Assembly: GCF_900090285.1 (NCBI RefSeq)
Contig: NZ_LT607754.1
Location: 4,366,001-4,430,000, forward strand
Direction of reading: 5' to 3'
Origin: Micromonospora inositola
GTDB lineage: Bacteria; Actinomycetota; Actinomycetes; Mycobacteriales; Micromonosporaceae
DNA length: 64,000 nt
How positions within the stretch are numbered: the stretch's first letter is position 1; each line of letters starts with the position of its first letter. This document shows, one piece after another, positions 36,271 through 45,093 of the stretch. A model generated the notes under the pieces. That model saw only the letters and a list, made by a program, of their open reading frames with translations. It was not told the DNA's origin and did not search any database. The translations under genes and the position numbers were made by a program.

Positions 36271-36295
36271 GTCCGGATTTGCCGCTGACAGCGCG
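36271..36295 (+). repeat. Dispersed repeat copy B
   Basis: Core GTCCGGATTTGCCG followed by hairpin CGCTG-A-CAGCG; between vanZ and the gene at 36349. Confidence 0.7.
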
Positions 36296-36348
36296 GGTGG
36301 CCGCCTGGCTCGCCATCTGTGTTCCGTGCCGCATGTGATGATCGGTTC

Positions 36349-36750
36349 GTGAGCCTTCGTGAGTGGCAGCTCCTGACGCATATCGAGCGGGCTTTCTTCA
36401 TCAACTCGTTCGAGATGGACCTCCTGCCCGGCGTGTTCGGTGACCTGGACCCCGCCCAGCCGGAGCCGTCGTTGTCCGAGCTGGCCTCCGTCCTGCTGAA
36501 CTTGGTGGACCGCGGCTGGATGGAAATGCGCCGCTACGTGCGGCGGGTTGCCAATGACGACCGGGAGGGCTTGGCGCACGGCGATCCTGTGCCGAGGGAC
36601 CAGCTGCCGGTGCTGCTGGCAGACCCCGCCAGTTGGGAGTACCCGGATGATCCGAGTTGGATTGGTGCGCTGACGCTGGTGGAGACCGAAGCCGGCAGGA
36701 CGATCAGCCGGATGTCCGCCGACGAGATTGCCACACGCGACAACGTATAG
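36349..36750 (+). CDS. Conserved hypothetical protein
   Basis: The product is 133 residues starting at GTG 36349: MSLREWQLLTHIERAFFINS, then LSELASVLLNLVDRGWMEMR and a C-terminal WIGALTLVETEAGRTISRMS. The middle resembles a winged-helix-like fold (helix, LVDRGWMEMRRY), but no named family is recognised. It is flanked on both sides by copies of the dispersed repeat (36271 and 36777), which makes it look like a discrete cassette. Confidence 0.65.
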   Translation: MSLREWQLLTHIERAFFINSFEMDLLPGVFGDLDPAQPEPSLSELASVLLNLVDRGWMEMRRYVRRVANDDREGLAHGDPVPRDQLPVLLADPASWEYPDDPSWIGALTLVETEAGRTISRMSADEIATRDNV

Positions 36751-36776
36751 GCGAGCGGCTCGGAGTCCTGTAACGG

Positions 36777-36807
36777 CATCCGCATCTGCCGCCGAGCGTG
36801 CGTCACG
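36777..36807 (+). repeat. Dispersed repeat copy C
   Basis: Core CATCCGCATCTGCCGCC with hairpin CGTG-CGT-CACG; immediately after the gene at 36349. Confidence 0.7.
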
Positions 36808-36854
36808 TTCCGTACGGATGTCGGTGCTGAAGAACCTCGGCGGGCCGTCCTTCC

Positions 36855-37364
36855 TCAGAAACCTTTCCCTTGCCGGATGACCGCGACGCCGCTTACCTCC
36901 GCGCACGGCCACAGATCGAGTTGATACCGGAAGTGCGGACCCTCCTCCAACGCCTTCACCGGCACTGGTGGCGGGCCGCACGGCACGTGCGAGACCCGGA
37001 TCCGGTACTGCCCGGCAGGGATCTCAACTCGGTGCTCGGGCCCGGGAAGTTCCATGCAGCCGAAGACGTGGACCACGCCACTCGGCACCGTCAGGTCCGC
37101 CTCCACGATGTGCTCGGCTTCGACCAAGCGCGGCTCTCCGCCGTGTACCCGCAGCGTCGTCTCGACGTGGTCGCTGCGGGCCGCGCCGATCGCGATCGAA
37201 CACGGGCCGTCCAGGCCGATGCGGTAGACGGCAACAGCATCCTCCGACCATGCTTCGGGCCAGTCGTAGCCTTCGTCTGCCTCGGCCGCCATCTGCCCGT
37301 CGATATCTTGAATATAGAACTGGCTGTGGTCGGCGAACACCAAGGCTTGGCGCACTTTGTTCAT
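36855..37364 (-). CDS. Conserved hypothetical protein
   Basis: The product is 169 residues: MNKVRQALVFADHSQFYIQD, ACRIG-free central text with AVYRIGLDGPCSIAIGAARS and VETTLRVHGGEPRLVEAEHI, and a C-terminus RYQLDLWPCAEVSGVAVIRQ. Predicted soluble, beta-rich. Proteins of this shape occur in actinobacteria and proteobacteria near competence-like or immunity-type loci, but no function can be assigned. Confidence 0.65.
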   Translation of the reverse strand: MNKVRQALVFADHSQFYIQDIDGQMAAEADEGYDWPEAWSEDAVAVYRIGLDGPCSIAIGAARSDHVETTLRVHGGEPRLVEAEHIVEADLTVPSGVVHVFGCMELPGPEHRVEIPAGQYRIRVSHVPCGPPPVPVKALEEGPHFRYQLDLWPCAEVSGVAVIRQGKGF

Positions 37365-37597
37365 CGCCGCAGCCTACTGTTCCGCCCCCAGATGCCTTCG
37401 CCGCCATGAACCAAGGTCAAGCGCACGCTTCTGCCGCTGTCCGCGCGTTGGCCCCGCCCGGCGCAGTGCGCTGTCGTGCCGACGAGCGGATGCTTCGAGT
37501 TCATCCGGACCATCGAGTACGAGACCATCGGGCGGTGCCTGGCAGCCACAACGGGGCTATCGATCACTTGGAATCTTGTCGTACTAGTCTTCGCCGC

Positions 37598-38221
37598 ATG
37601 GCCTTGCGACCGGACGAGTTCTATGACCACGCAGTCGCCGTCGCGGACAGCGAGCGCCGGCTCCCGTTGGCACGCATGACGGGATGGGAGATCAGTCCGT
37701 TCGAGCCGGACGGACTGCGCGTAGCGCCGTTGCGCCCGCCGGTGCTCCCGGAGCCCGCGCGGCACGGCGAGGATCCGTCGGACTGCAACGCCTGCCGCGA
37801 CCGGGACGAAGGGATCTGGATCAACGATCACTGGCGGCTGGTCCGGATTCCGGGAGTGGGCGTCCCGCTGGTGCTCATGCTGTATCCGCGCGATCACTAC
37901 GACATGGCGGATCTACCTGACGAACTGGCCGCCGAACTGGGGCTGTTGAGCACTCGCATCGTCCGCCACATGCAGGCACTGCCGCACATCTCGCGGGCCC
38001 ACGTCTACCGCATCGGAGATGGTGGCGCCCACCTGCACGTTTGGTTCTTCGCTCGGCCCGAGGGGCAGGCCCAATTGTACGGGTCGTGGCTGGTCGTCTG
38101 GGACGACCTGCTACCGGAGTACCCGGCGGACGTCGCAGAAGCTGACGCTGAAATCGTGGCAGACGCGTTGGCCGCGTGCCACGGAGGCCACCGGTCGCCC
38201 ACCAGCGAACCGGCCGCCTGA
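37598..38221 (+). CDS. HIT-like (histidine triad) protein
   Basis: The product is 207 residues. The near-canonical triad is GGAHLHVWFFARP (about 145-155), matching HxHxxxx of HIT nucleotide hydrolases or transferases, although the third His is Phe. An upstream CNACRDRDEG motif could bind Zn as in Fhit/GalT-like proteins. Other features are HWRLVRIPGVGVPLVLMLYP and DHYDMADLPDELAAELGLLS. It probably acts on a nucleoside-phosphate substrate. ATG 37598 begins the homologous part. Confidence 0.75.
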   Translation: MALRPDEFYDHAVAVADSERRLPLARMTGWEISPFEPDGLRVAPLRPPVLPEPARHGEDPSDCNACRDRDEGIWINDHWRLVRIPGVGVPLVLMLYPRDHYDMADLPDELAAELGLLSTRIVRHMQALPHISRAHVYRIGDGGAHLHVWFFARPEGQAQLYGSWLVVWDDLLPEYPADVAEADAEIVADALAACHGGHRSPTSEPAA

Positions 38222-38441
38222 CCGGCCTGATCCACCATCCGATTGTCACCGTCACGGCTGTTACCACCGCCGCCGTGCGGATTTGCCAAGGTCACGTATC
38301 CGGATCTGCCGCCGAGCGGGCACAGTGGCATGTAAGGAGCTCGGGTACCATCCGTGCGCGGTCCGCCGAGCCGAGTGCGCCCGAAGGCCCGGCCGCTTGG
38401 CTGTGCCGATTCGCGGTTGAGCGAGGATGTGACGGTGCGCC
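38222..38441. other. Intergenic region with dispersed repeat copies
   Basis: Contains a degenerate core at about 38275 (GTGCGGATTTGCC) and a good copy at 38297 (TATCCGGATCTGCCGCC). No supported gene. Confidence 0.5.
38297..38320 (+). repeat. Dispersed repeat copy D
   Basis: Core TATCCGGATCTGCCGCCGAG; after the HIT-like gene. Confidence 0.75.
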
Positions 38442-38555
38442 ATGAGCATCATCTTCCACAACCCGCCGTCAGCGACACCGGCAGAAGTGCGTGGGCTGAT
38501 CGACGCATGGCTGGACTCGCCGACCACCCCGCCGGCGACCGGCCCACTCACCTGA
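38442..38555 (+). CDS. Putative 37-residue small protein
   Basis: ATG 38442 encodes MSIIFHNPPSATPAEVRGLI, DAWLDSPTTPPATG, PLT. There is no clear SD, but the codon bias is actinobacterial and it begins with a helix-like segment (AEVRGLIDAWL). It may be a real micro-protein or the N-terminal stub of a lost gene; its stop lies 28 bp before the convergent response-regulator stop. Confidence 0.3.
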   Translation: MSIIFHNPPSATPAEVRGLIDAWLDSPTTPPATGPLT

Positions 38556-38582
38556 CCGCCCGGGCGGGCGCCCCGGCGCTGA

Positions 38583-39239
38583 TCAGCCACCGGGGCGCAG
38601 CAGCCCTGACTCGTACGCGAGCACCACCAGCTGGGCCCGGTCCCGCAGCCCCCGCTTGGCAAGCAAGTTGGCTACGTGCGTCTTCACCGTGCTCTCGGCG
38701 AGGAAAAGCTCGCTGGCCACCTCGGCGTTGGATAACCCCCGGCCGACCAGCCGCAGCACGTCCGTCTCCCGGGCGGTCAGCCCGGCCAGGCTCGGCGGGG
38801 TACCGGTGCCCGGCGCCGGCCGGCGCAGGAACTCCTCCACCAGCCGGCGGGTGATCGCCGGGGCGAGCAGAGCATCGCCGGTCGCCACCGTGCGGATGCC
38901 GAACGCCAACTGCTCACCGGGCACGCTCTTGAGCAGGAAGCCGGCGGCGCCGGCCCGCATCGCCTCGTAGACGTACTCGTCCAGGTCGAACGTGGTGAGC
39001 ACGAGCACCCGGGGTGGGTTGGGCAGCCGGACCACCCGCCGGGTCGCCTCGATGCCGTCGAGGGTCGGCATCCGGACGTCCATCAGGACCACGTCCGGCT
39101 CGAGCCGGCGGGCCTCATCGATCGCGGCCAGCCCGTCGGCGGCCTCGCCGACCACCTCGATGTCCGTCGCCGCGCCGAGGATCGCGGCGAGCCCGTGCCG
39201 GATCAGGGTCTCGTCGTCGGCGACCAGCACCCGGATCAC
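38583..39239 (-). CDS. NarL/FixJ-type response regulator
   Basis: The product is 218 residues. The receiver domain is 1-120 with acidic pair DDE (8-10), phosphoacceptor Asp54 (VVLMDVRMP) and Lys in FLLKSVPG. The LuxR HTH is at about 150-215 (LTARETDVLRLVGRGLSNAE, VASELFLAESTVKTHVANLL). The start is GTG 39239, overlapping the kinase stop by 4 bp. It forms a two-component pair with the sensor kinase upstream. Confidence 0.95.
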   Translation of the reverse strand: MIRVLVADDETLIRHGLAAILGAATDIEVVGEAADGLAAIDEARRLEPDVVLMDVRMPTLDGIEATRRVVRLPNPPRVLVLTTFDLDEYVYEAMRAGAAGFLLKSVPGEQLAFGIRTVATGDALLAPAITRRLVEEFLRRPAPGTGTPPSLAGLTARETDVLRLVGRGLSNAEVASELFLAESTVKTHVANLLAKRGLRDRAQLVVLAYESGLLRPGG

Positions 39240-40399
39240 GCCGTGGGCCGCAGCGGTAGGCGGGCGTGCACCCGGAAGCCGGCGGAGACGTCGAGCTCCA
39301 GGCTGCCGCCGCAGAGCGACACCCGCTCCCACATGCCGAGCAGCCCCCGGCCGGTGCCGCCGGAGCCCTCGCGCGGCTTGCCGTTGTCCCGGACGTCCAG
39401 GTCGAGCGAGTCGCTGCCGTACCGCAGCCGGACCACCACCTCACCGCCCTCGGAGTGCTTGAGCGAGTTGGTCAGCGACTCCTGGATCAGCTGATAAGCG
39501 GAGAGACCGACCCCCTTGTCGATCGGCCGGGCGGCACCCTCGATCTCGAGGCGCGCCGGCAGCCCGGCCGCTCGGAACCGCCCGACGAGCGGATCGAGCA
39601 TAGCCAGGTCGGGCTGCGGGGCGAGCTCGACGCGGGCCGGTGCGCCGCGGTCGTCCTCGTCTGCGGAGAGCAGCCGCAGCAGCCGGGCCAGCTCGACCAG
39701 CGCCGAGCGGGACGCGTCGGCGATCGCCGCGAACGCTGCGCGCGCGCTGGCCGGCTCCCGGTCGAGAAGCTGCTGGCCGGCCTCGGCCTGCACGGCGATC
39801 ACGCTCACCGTGTGCGACACCAGGTCGTGCAGCTCACGGGCGATCCGGCGCCGCTCAGCCGCGACGGCGAGGCGCGCCTGCTCCTCCCTGGTCTCCTCCG
39901 CCTGTCGGGCGCGCTCCGAGAGGGCGAGCACGTGCAGCCAGCGCTGCCGGTAAGCCGCACCCATCAACAGCGGCAGACCGATGAAGAGCACGATCGTCGG
40001 CACCACGTTGGCGAGCGAGGAGTCGGAGGGATCCAGCGCGATCGCCACCACCATCGCCGCCGACTGCGTCACCGCCGCCAGCACGCCGGCGCCGGTGCTC
40101 GCGTACGCGCCGGCGGCGAACGCCGCCACCGCCACCGCTACCAGGGCGGCCACTTCGTCGGGGGGCTCGCCGCCGAACGACACGGCGACGATCACGCCGC
40201 TCACCGCGACCGCCACCAGCACCGGATAGCGGCGACGCAACGCCAGGGCCAGGGTGACGAGCACGGTACCCGCCACGTGCTGGGCTCGCACCGCACCGGT
40301 CAGCTCGCCCATCAGCACCTCGACGAGCCCGAGCACGCAGAGCGCGACCGCCGGGGCGACGTCGACGACGGCGCGACGCCAGGTGGGGGTGGTGGTCAT
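39236..40399 (-). CDS. Sensor histidine kinase (HisKA_3/DesK-NarX class)
   Basis: The product is 387 residues. Five or six TM helices in the first ~150 residues (ALCVLGLVEVLMG onward) lack a large extracellular sensor, so it probably senses membrane or intramembrane signals. The HisKA_3 motif is ERRRIARELHDLVSHTVSVI, with the phospho-His about 190. The HATPase_c N-box is YQLIQESLTNSLKHSEG and the G-box is GTGRGLLGMWERV. It is transcribed with the response regulator and divergent from a membrane protein that could be its target. Confidence 0.95.
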   Translation of the reverse strand: MTTTPTWRRAVVDVAPAVALCVLGLVEVLMGELTGAVRAQHVAGTVLVTLALALRRRYPVLVAVAVSGVIVAVSFGGEPPDEVAALVAVAVAAFAAGAYASTGAGVLAAVTQSAAMVVAIALDPSDSSLANVVPTIVLFIGLPLLMGAAYRQRWLHVLALSERARQAEETREEQARLAVAAERRRIARELHDLVSHTVSVIAVQAEAGQQLLDREPASARAAFAAIADASRSALVELARLLRLLSADEDDRGAPARVELAPQPDLAMLDPLVGRFRAAGLPARLEIEGAARPIDKGVGLSAYQLIQESLTNSLKHSEGGEVVVRLRYGSDSLDLDVRDNGKPREGSGGTGRGLLGMWERVSLCGGSLELDVSAGFRVHARLPLRPTA

Positions 40400-40601
40400 G
40401 GCGTGCAGCCTAGGCGGGAGCGATCCGGGACCGCGTCCGCCTGTCGTACCGGTCACCTCGATCCGGTTCCACCCGCAGGTGGAGCCGATCACCACTCGCG
40501 GCGGGGGTGTCCGGGGGCCGGGATCCCTAGCGTCTGGGTCGTGCCGGTTCGCGGCACGAACCGGCAACGCCGGCTCCAACCACTTCCACTGGGAGATCAC
40601 C

Positions 40602-41273
40602 GTGACCGTTCCGTCCAGCCGCGCAGGCCGGCCGCTGGCCGCCGCCCTGGTCGCCGCACCGCTGCTCTATCTCGTCTCCGAACTGATCGTGCCGCGCAAC
40701 TACGTCGAGGACAAACCAGCCGCCGAGCTGGCGATGCTCGCGGAGCACCATTACGCGTTCCTCGCCGCTGCCCTGCTCGACTTCACCACGATGGTGCTGT
40801 TCGCCGCCGCGGTACCAGCCGTCGTCCGGCTCGTCCGCGGTCGCGGCCGGGTCTTCATCCGGATCGCCGGAACCATGGTGTTCCTCGGCACCATGGGCCT
40901 CGCGGCGCACGCCATGTTCGCCCTGTCGGACCTCGACCTGGCGGCCAACCCGCAGCGCGACGCGATGGCGGCGGCGAGCGAGGTCATCTCCAGCGGCACC
41001 GCCGCGATCCTCATCCTGGTGCTGCGGCTCTTCGCCTTCGATCTCGGACTGACCCTGCTCACCATCGCCGCCTGGCGGGCACGGCTGATCCCGGTCTGGG
41101 CGGCGCCGTTCGGCTTCCTCGCGCTCGTCGGCGACTTCTCACCCGGCAACTACAACGGGATCCTCTGGGCGATCGCGTCAACGGCGGCGTTCGGGATGAT
41201 CGCGCTGAGCCTCCTGCGGCGCAGCGAGTCGGCCGAACTGCCCGCACCGGCCATGCTCCCAGCGAACGCCTGA
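40602..41273 (+). CDS. Integral membrane protein, unknown
   Basis: The product is 223 residues with about seven hydrophobic helices (LAAALVAAPLLYLVSELIV, AALLDFTTMVLFAAAVPAVV, ILILVLRLFAFDLGLTLLTI and others). Start GTG 40602 follows GGGAG. It is divergent from the NarL-type two-component genes with about 200 bp between, an arrangement in which such systems often regulate the neighbour. No family motif is recognised. A strong terminator follows. Confidence 0.8.
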   Translation: MTVPSSRAGRPLAAALVAAPLLYLVSELIVPRNYVEDKPAAELAMLAEHHYAFLAAALLDFTTMVLFAAAVPAVVRLVRGRGRVFIRIAGTMVFLGTMGLAAHAMFALSDLDLAANPQRDAMAAASEVISSGTAAILILVLRLFAFDLGLTLLTIAAWRARLIPVWAAPFGFLALVGDFSPGNYNGILWAIASTAAFGMIALSLLRRSESAELPAPAMLPANA

Positions 41274-41277
41274 AAGG

Positions 41278-41319
41278 AAGGGGCCCTTGTTATCGCACTC
41301 CGCATAGCAAGGGCCCTTT
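41278..41319 (+). terminator. Hairpin AAGGGGCCCTTGTTAT / ATAGCAAGGGCCCTTT with T-rich tail
   Basis: 16-bp arms with two mismatches and a 10-nt loop, followed by TTTATT, starting 4 bp after the membrane-protein stop. The GGGGCCCTTGTTA text is a terminator type I recall from Micromonospora genomes, which supports the taxon guess. Confidence 0.85.
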
Positions 41320-41341
41320 ATTAACAGCATGGGCTGGGTGA

Positions 41342-41471
41342 TCAGCCGGCCATAACCCGCTGGTGCAGCGCGGAGACCGCCGAACGGGCGGCGACGAACG
41401 CGCCGTGCTGCCAGGCCACCTCGTGCCTCACCGGCGAAGTAGACCCGACCCGTCTCAGAATCGGGCGCGGG
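41342..41471 (-). pseudogene. Flavin amine oxidase C-terminal remnant
   Basis: One frame reads DSETGRVYFAGEA; the next frame continues VRHEVAWQHGAFVAARSAVS, ALHQRVMAG and a stop. Joined, this is the FAD-dihydrophobic C-terminal motif of amine oxidases, where GRVYFAGE contacts the flavin and WQHGAF follows. Only about 43 residues of a normal 450 or more remain, with one frameshift. Confidence 0.7.
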
Positions 41472-41511
41472 CGGCCAGCGAGATGCCGCAGCGTGAACGT
41501 CTTGAGGGTGA

Positions 41512-41590
41512 CATCCTCATTTGCCGCGATCCGCGCGCTACGCGGCGTCACGAAGTGCTGACTCGGCCGGCATACGCACATAGCCGAGAT
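41512..41590 (+). repeat. Dispersed repeat copy E, long form
   Basis: Core CATCCTCATTTGCCGC with stem CCGCG-CGCTA-CGCGG and about 40 further bp shared with the copy at 47484 (differences: one T/C and one extra A in 68 bp). Confidence 0.85.
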
Positions 41591-41779
41591 GAGGACGTTC
41601 GATCAAGCAGCACGCCGTACCGCATCGCCTGTGCTTCGTCGAGCCAGCTTGGTGTAGGCGTGACGTATCGGGCTGGCAACCGTAGCGTGTTCCGTCTCGA
41701 GCGGTTCCGGCCTGACCAGGCGTTGATAGGTGGTGGAGGGAACATGCGGCGCCGGCGGCGTTTGTCCTGGTCGGGAACA

Positions 41780-42967
41780 TCAGGCGGTTCCGGCCGAGGC
41801 GGTTGCCGCAACGCGCGGCGGGGGGCTCGGCAGGCGGGTCAGCGTGGACACCAGGCAGAGCATCGGTACCAACGCCGCCAATGCCCACGTGAGACCGACG
41901 AGTTCGGCGGCCGCACTTATGAGCCCGGGGCCGAGCAGGATTCCCGCGTAGGTGAACGTGGTGAACCGCGCGACGAAGGTCGCGGTCCGCTGGCCGCCGG
42001 CCTGCCCGACCGCGCTGAACGTCAACGGGAGCAGCACGGAGCTGCCGAGCCCGGCGACGAGGAACCCGGCGACCGCGGTGGCGGGGCGCGGTCCTGTCAC
42101 GGCGATGGCGAGCCCGGCCGCGGCCACGAGTCCGCCGGTGCGGAACACCGGCTGGCGGCCGTACCGGGAAGTGAGCCGGTCGCCGACCAGCCGCCCGCCG
42201 GTCTGGCCGGCGGTGTACGCGGTGACGGCGCCCGCGGCGATGCTCAGCGACGCACCGCGAATGTCGTGCAGGAAGACCGCGCCCCAACCGAGGGCGGCGC
42301 CCTCGCAGACCATCAGGGCGGTACCGGTCAACCCCAGGGCCACGACGGTCCGGCTCCAGCCGGCCCGCCAGTCGACGCGCCCGCGCATCGCAGGCCGGCC
42401 GTGGCGCCGGTCCGCGTCTGCAGGCAGCAGGAACGGGCCGAGCGCCACCCCGCCGACGAGCAACGCAATGGCGGCGCCCGTCAGGTGTACGGTCAGGGAG
42501 ACGCCGGCGTGCGCGAGGCCGGCCGTGATGAGCGAGGCGAGGACCGCGCTGACACTCCACGCGCCGTGGCAGCCGTTGAGGATGGGTCGGCCGGCGCGGC
42601 GCTCGGCGGCGACCGCATGGGAGTTCATCGCCGCATCCGTCGTGCCGTGTACCGCGCCGAGGATGGTGAGGACAGCGGCCAGGGCAGCGACGCCGTGGAC
42701 CCAGCCGATGAGCGCGAGCAGTACCGGCATCACGGCAAGGGACACGCGCAGCACCGGGCGGCTGCCCACCCGGGCGACCAGCGTACCGACCGCCTGCATG
42801 CTGGCGAGCGCGGCGACGGCGAACAGCACGCCGAGCACGCCGAGCTGACCGTCTGTCAGGTGGTACGCAACCTTCGTCGTCGGTATCCGCACGATGTAGG
42901 TCGACAAAGTCAGTCCATTGAGGAAGAAGACGGCGGTGGCGGGCCAGCGGCCGGTTGTGGTTGTCAT
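41780..42967 (-). CDS. MFS transporter
   Basis: The product is 395 residues with twelve predicted helices. MFS sequence marks are GVLFAVAALASMQAVGTLVA with RVGSRPVLR after TM2 (the loop 2-3 motif) and the mirrored GQTGGRLVGDRLTSRYGRQP in the second half. It resembles the YbjJ/FucP-like exporter group. A conserved NGCHGAWSVSAV segment in TM5 also fits that group. ATG 42967 is used; the longer frame is shadow. Substrate unknown. Confidence 0.9.
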   Translation of the reverse strand: MTTTTGRWPATAVFFLNGLTLSTYIVRIPTTKVAYHLTDGQLGVLGVLFAVAALASMQAVGTLVARVGSRPVLRVSLAVMPVLLALIGWVHGVAALAAVLTILGAVHGTTDAAMNSHAVAAERRAGRPILNGCHGAWSVSAVLASLITAGLAHAGVSLTVHLTGAAIALLVGGVALGPFLLPADADRRHGRPAMRGRVDWRAGWSRTVVALGLTGTALMVCEGAALGWGAVFLHDIRGASLSIAAGAVTAYTAGQTGGRLVGDRLTSRYGRQPVFRTGGLVAAAGLAIAVTGPRPATAVAGFLVAGLGSSVLLPLTFSAVGQAGGQRTATFVARFTTFTYAGILLGPGLISAAAELVGLTWALAALVPMLCLVSTLTRLPSPPPRVAATASAGTA

Positions 42968-43016
42968 GCCCGGTCGACGATCCGCCCCGGCCGGCCTTCG
43001 ACCCCCGTGAGCTATG

Positions 43017-44189
43017 TCACAACTCGTCGTGCCGGCGACGCAGGAAGCGCCGCTCCACCTCCGTCGGCGCGAGCGCAATGGCTTGCTCGTACGCTGTCGC
43101 CGCCTCCGCCCGCCGATTCAGCCGGCGCAGCAGGTCGGCGCGGGTGGCCGGCAGCAGGTGGTAGCCCTGGAGCCGACCGGACGCCGCAAGCGCATCGACC
43201 AGCCGCAGGCCCGCCTGCGGACCCTCGGCCATGGCGACGGCAACCGCCCGGTTGAGCTGGACCACCGGCGATCCGGTCAGCCCGACGAGCTGCTCATACA
43301 GGCCGGCGATGCGCGGCCAGTCGGTATCCGCCGCCGTGGCCGCGGTGGCATGGCAGGCCGCGATGGCGGCTTGGAGCTGATACGGCGTGGGGGTACCGGT
43401 GAGCAGCCCGCGGCCTTCGTCGATCAGCGTGCGGTCCCAGCGGCTACGGTCCTGCTCGTCCAGCGGCACCAGGTCACCGTTTCGGTCCGTGCGCGCCGCC
43501 GCCCGGGCGTGCTGCAACAGCATGAGCGCGACCAACCCCCGCACCTCGGTCTCTGTGGGCATCAGGCGCACCAGCAGCCGGCCGAGCCGGATCGCTTCTC
43601 CGGCGAGCTCCCGGCGCCCGGAGTACCCCTCGTTGAACAGCAGGTAGAGCACGCCCAGTACGCCGGTAAGGCGCTCCGGCAGCAGATCCGCAGGCGGTAC
43701 CCGGTACGGGATGCCCGCCTCACGGATCTTGCGTTTGGCGCGAACCACCCGTTGCGCCATCGTCGCGGTCGACGTCAGAAACGCCCGCGCGATCTCCTCG
43801 GTCGCCAGGCCAGCGACCGTCTGCAGGGTCAGCGCCACCCGCGCGTCCAGCGTCAGCGCAGGGTGGCAGCACGTGAAGATGAGGCGCAGCCGGTCGTCGG
43901 TCCACTCGTCGTCGCCCGCATCCGGCGCCTCGGCAAGCTCCTGCAGCTTGGCCGCCTCAACATTCGCGCGGCGCAACCGATCGAGCGCACGGTGACGCGC
44001 CGTCGTGGTCAGCCACGCGCCGGGGCGCCGGGGTACGCCGTCAACGGGCCATCGCCGTAGCGCCGCCTCAAAGGCGTCCTGGACGCACTCCTCGGCCAAC
44101 TCCCAGTCACCGGTCAGCCGGATGACGGTGGCCAGTACCGCCAGCCGCTCGGCACGGAAGGCTCTGGCCACTGCGTCCGGAGTATTCAC
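43017..44189 (-). CDS. ECF42-type RNA polymerase sigma factor, copy 2
   Basis: The product is 390 residues. Sigma2 is FRAERLAVLATVIRLTGDWE with LAEECVQDAFEAALRRW and LTTTARHRALDRLRR. Then come [20 protein letters not shown] and sigma4 GLATEEIARAFLTSTATMAQ. The C-terminal TPR-like region begins at GVLYLLFNEGYSGRREL. It is translationally coupled to its YCII gene (ATGA overlap). It differs from copies 1 and 3 throughout, so the pairs are old paralogues and not recent duplications. Confidence 0.94.
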   Translation of the reverse strand: MNTPDAVARAFRAERLAVLATVIRLTGDWELAEECVQDAFEAALRRWPVDGVPRRPGAWLTTTARHRALDRLRRANVEAAKLQELAEAPDAGDDEWTDDRLRLIFTCCHPALTLDARVALTLQTVAGLATEEIARAFLTSTATMAQRVVRAKRKIREAGIPYRVPPADLLPERLTGVLGVLYLLFNEGYSGRRELAGEAIRLGRLLVRLMPTETEVRGLVALMLLQHARAAARTDRNGDLVPLDEQDRSRWDRTLIDEGRGLLTGTPTPYQLQAAIAACHATAATAADTDWPRIAGLYEQLVGLTGSPVVQLNRAVAVAMAEGPQAGLRLVDALAASGRLQGYHLLPATRADLLRRLNRRAEAATAYEQAIALAPTEVERRFLRRRHDEL

Positions 44190-44518
44190 GTCTCCCAGAA
44201 CCGGCCCTCCCAGATCGGGCGCAGTTCAAGGGTCCCGAACTGCGCCGCCGGGTGCTTGGTCGCCACCTCGATCGCCTCGTCGAGGTCCGTGCAATCGAGG
44301 ATGTCGAACCCGGCGATCTGCTCCTTGGTCTCCGCGAACGGCCCGTCCGCGACCAGTACCTCGCCGTTTCGCACCCGTACCGTCGTCGAGTCGCGGATCG
44401 GTCGCAACCGGTCGCCTGACTGGCGGACACCGCGGCGCTGCATCTCCTCGACCCACGCTGTCGGGTCAGCGTTGCGCTCCTCGTCCTCGGCGACGCAGAC
44501 CAGCATCACATACCGCAC
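44186..44518 (-). CDS. YCII-domain protein (DGPF family), pair 2
   Basis: The product is 110 residues: VRYVMLVCVAEDEERNADPT, EVLVADGPFAETKEQIAGFD, ILDCTDLDEAIEVATKHPA. The DGPF motif is exact. GTG 44518 is preceded by GAAGGAGGAG, one of the best SDs in the window. It overlaps the ECF42 start by 4 bp. Confidence 0.94.
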   Translation of the reverse strand: MRYVMLVCVAEDEERNADPTAWVEEMQRRGVRQSGDRLRPIRDSTTVRVRNGEVLVADGPFAETKEQIAGFDILDCTDLDEAIEVATKHPAAQFGTLELRPIWEGRFWET

Positions 44519-45093
44519 GCCTCCTCCTTCCGTCACATGTCTAGCAGGACGACGAACGGCAACACCCCGGTATCGACAGCCGCCCTCATCGTGCTTGCAT
44601 CGGCCCGAAGGCCGAGACCGAGGCGTGGCGCCGACGATGCGTGGGTGCGACCCGTGGCCGGCAACCAGTATTCGGAACAGATCCCGCTTGCCCAAAGCGA
44701 GGCATCCGGATCTGCCGCATTGCGCATGCCGCACATCCCGGCGCGTACGCAGCGCCGAATCGACAGATCCAGTAGATCCACCCGGTACGCGGCCCGAGGC
44801 CCGGCCGGGACGGGGCCGTCGACACCAGCACCTCCGAGGTGTCCGCACAACATCGCTCCAACTCGTGGGTTGCAGCGGCGCCCTCGCGACGTCGGATGGT
44901 GGCGGGACCGTCGGCGGCGGAGTCTGCGGCCGCGGGCCGGCGTCCGGGCCGATCGGCCAATCCACACCGGACACGAGTGGTGCGAGGCTGAAAGCCCGAG
45001 ACGACTTCGGTCATGCGCACCTCGTTGGGCACGCAAGGCGTCCTACTTGTTGGGGAGGCGGCTACGGTCGTGACGCGAATCAGGCTCTTGGAC
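44519..45093. other. 575-bp intergenic region with one dispersed repeat
   Basis: No supported gene on either strand. It holds a repeat copy at 44703 (CATCCGGATCTGCCGC followed by the palindromic TTGCGCATGC) and presumably divergent promoters for the YCII gene and the lipoprotein. Confidence 0.55.
44703..44729 (+). repeat. Dispersed repeat copy F
   Basis: Core CATCCGGATCTGCCGC followed by the GCAT-TGC-GCATGC dyad; between a YCII gene and a lipoprotein gene. Confidence 0.75.

Noticed and set aside
44519..45093. Gene in the 575-bp gap
   Set aside because: Frames on both strands lack motifs, SDs and codon bias; only a repeat copy and promoters are supported.
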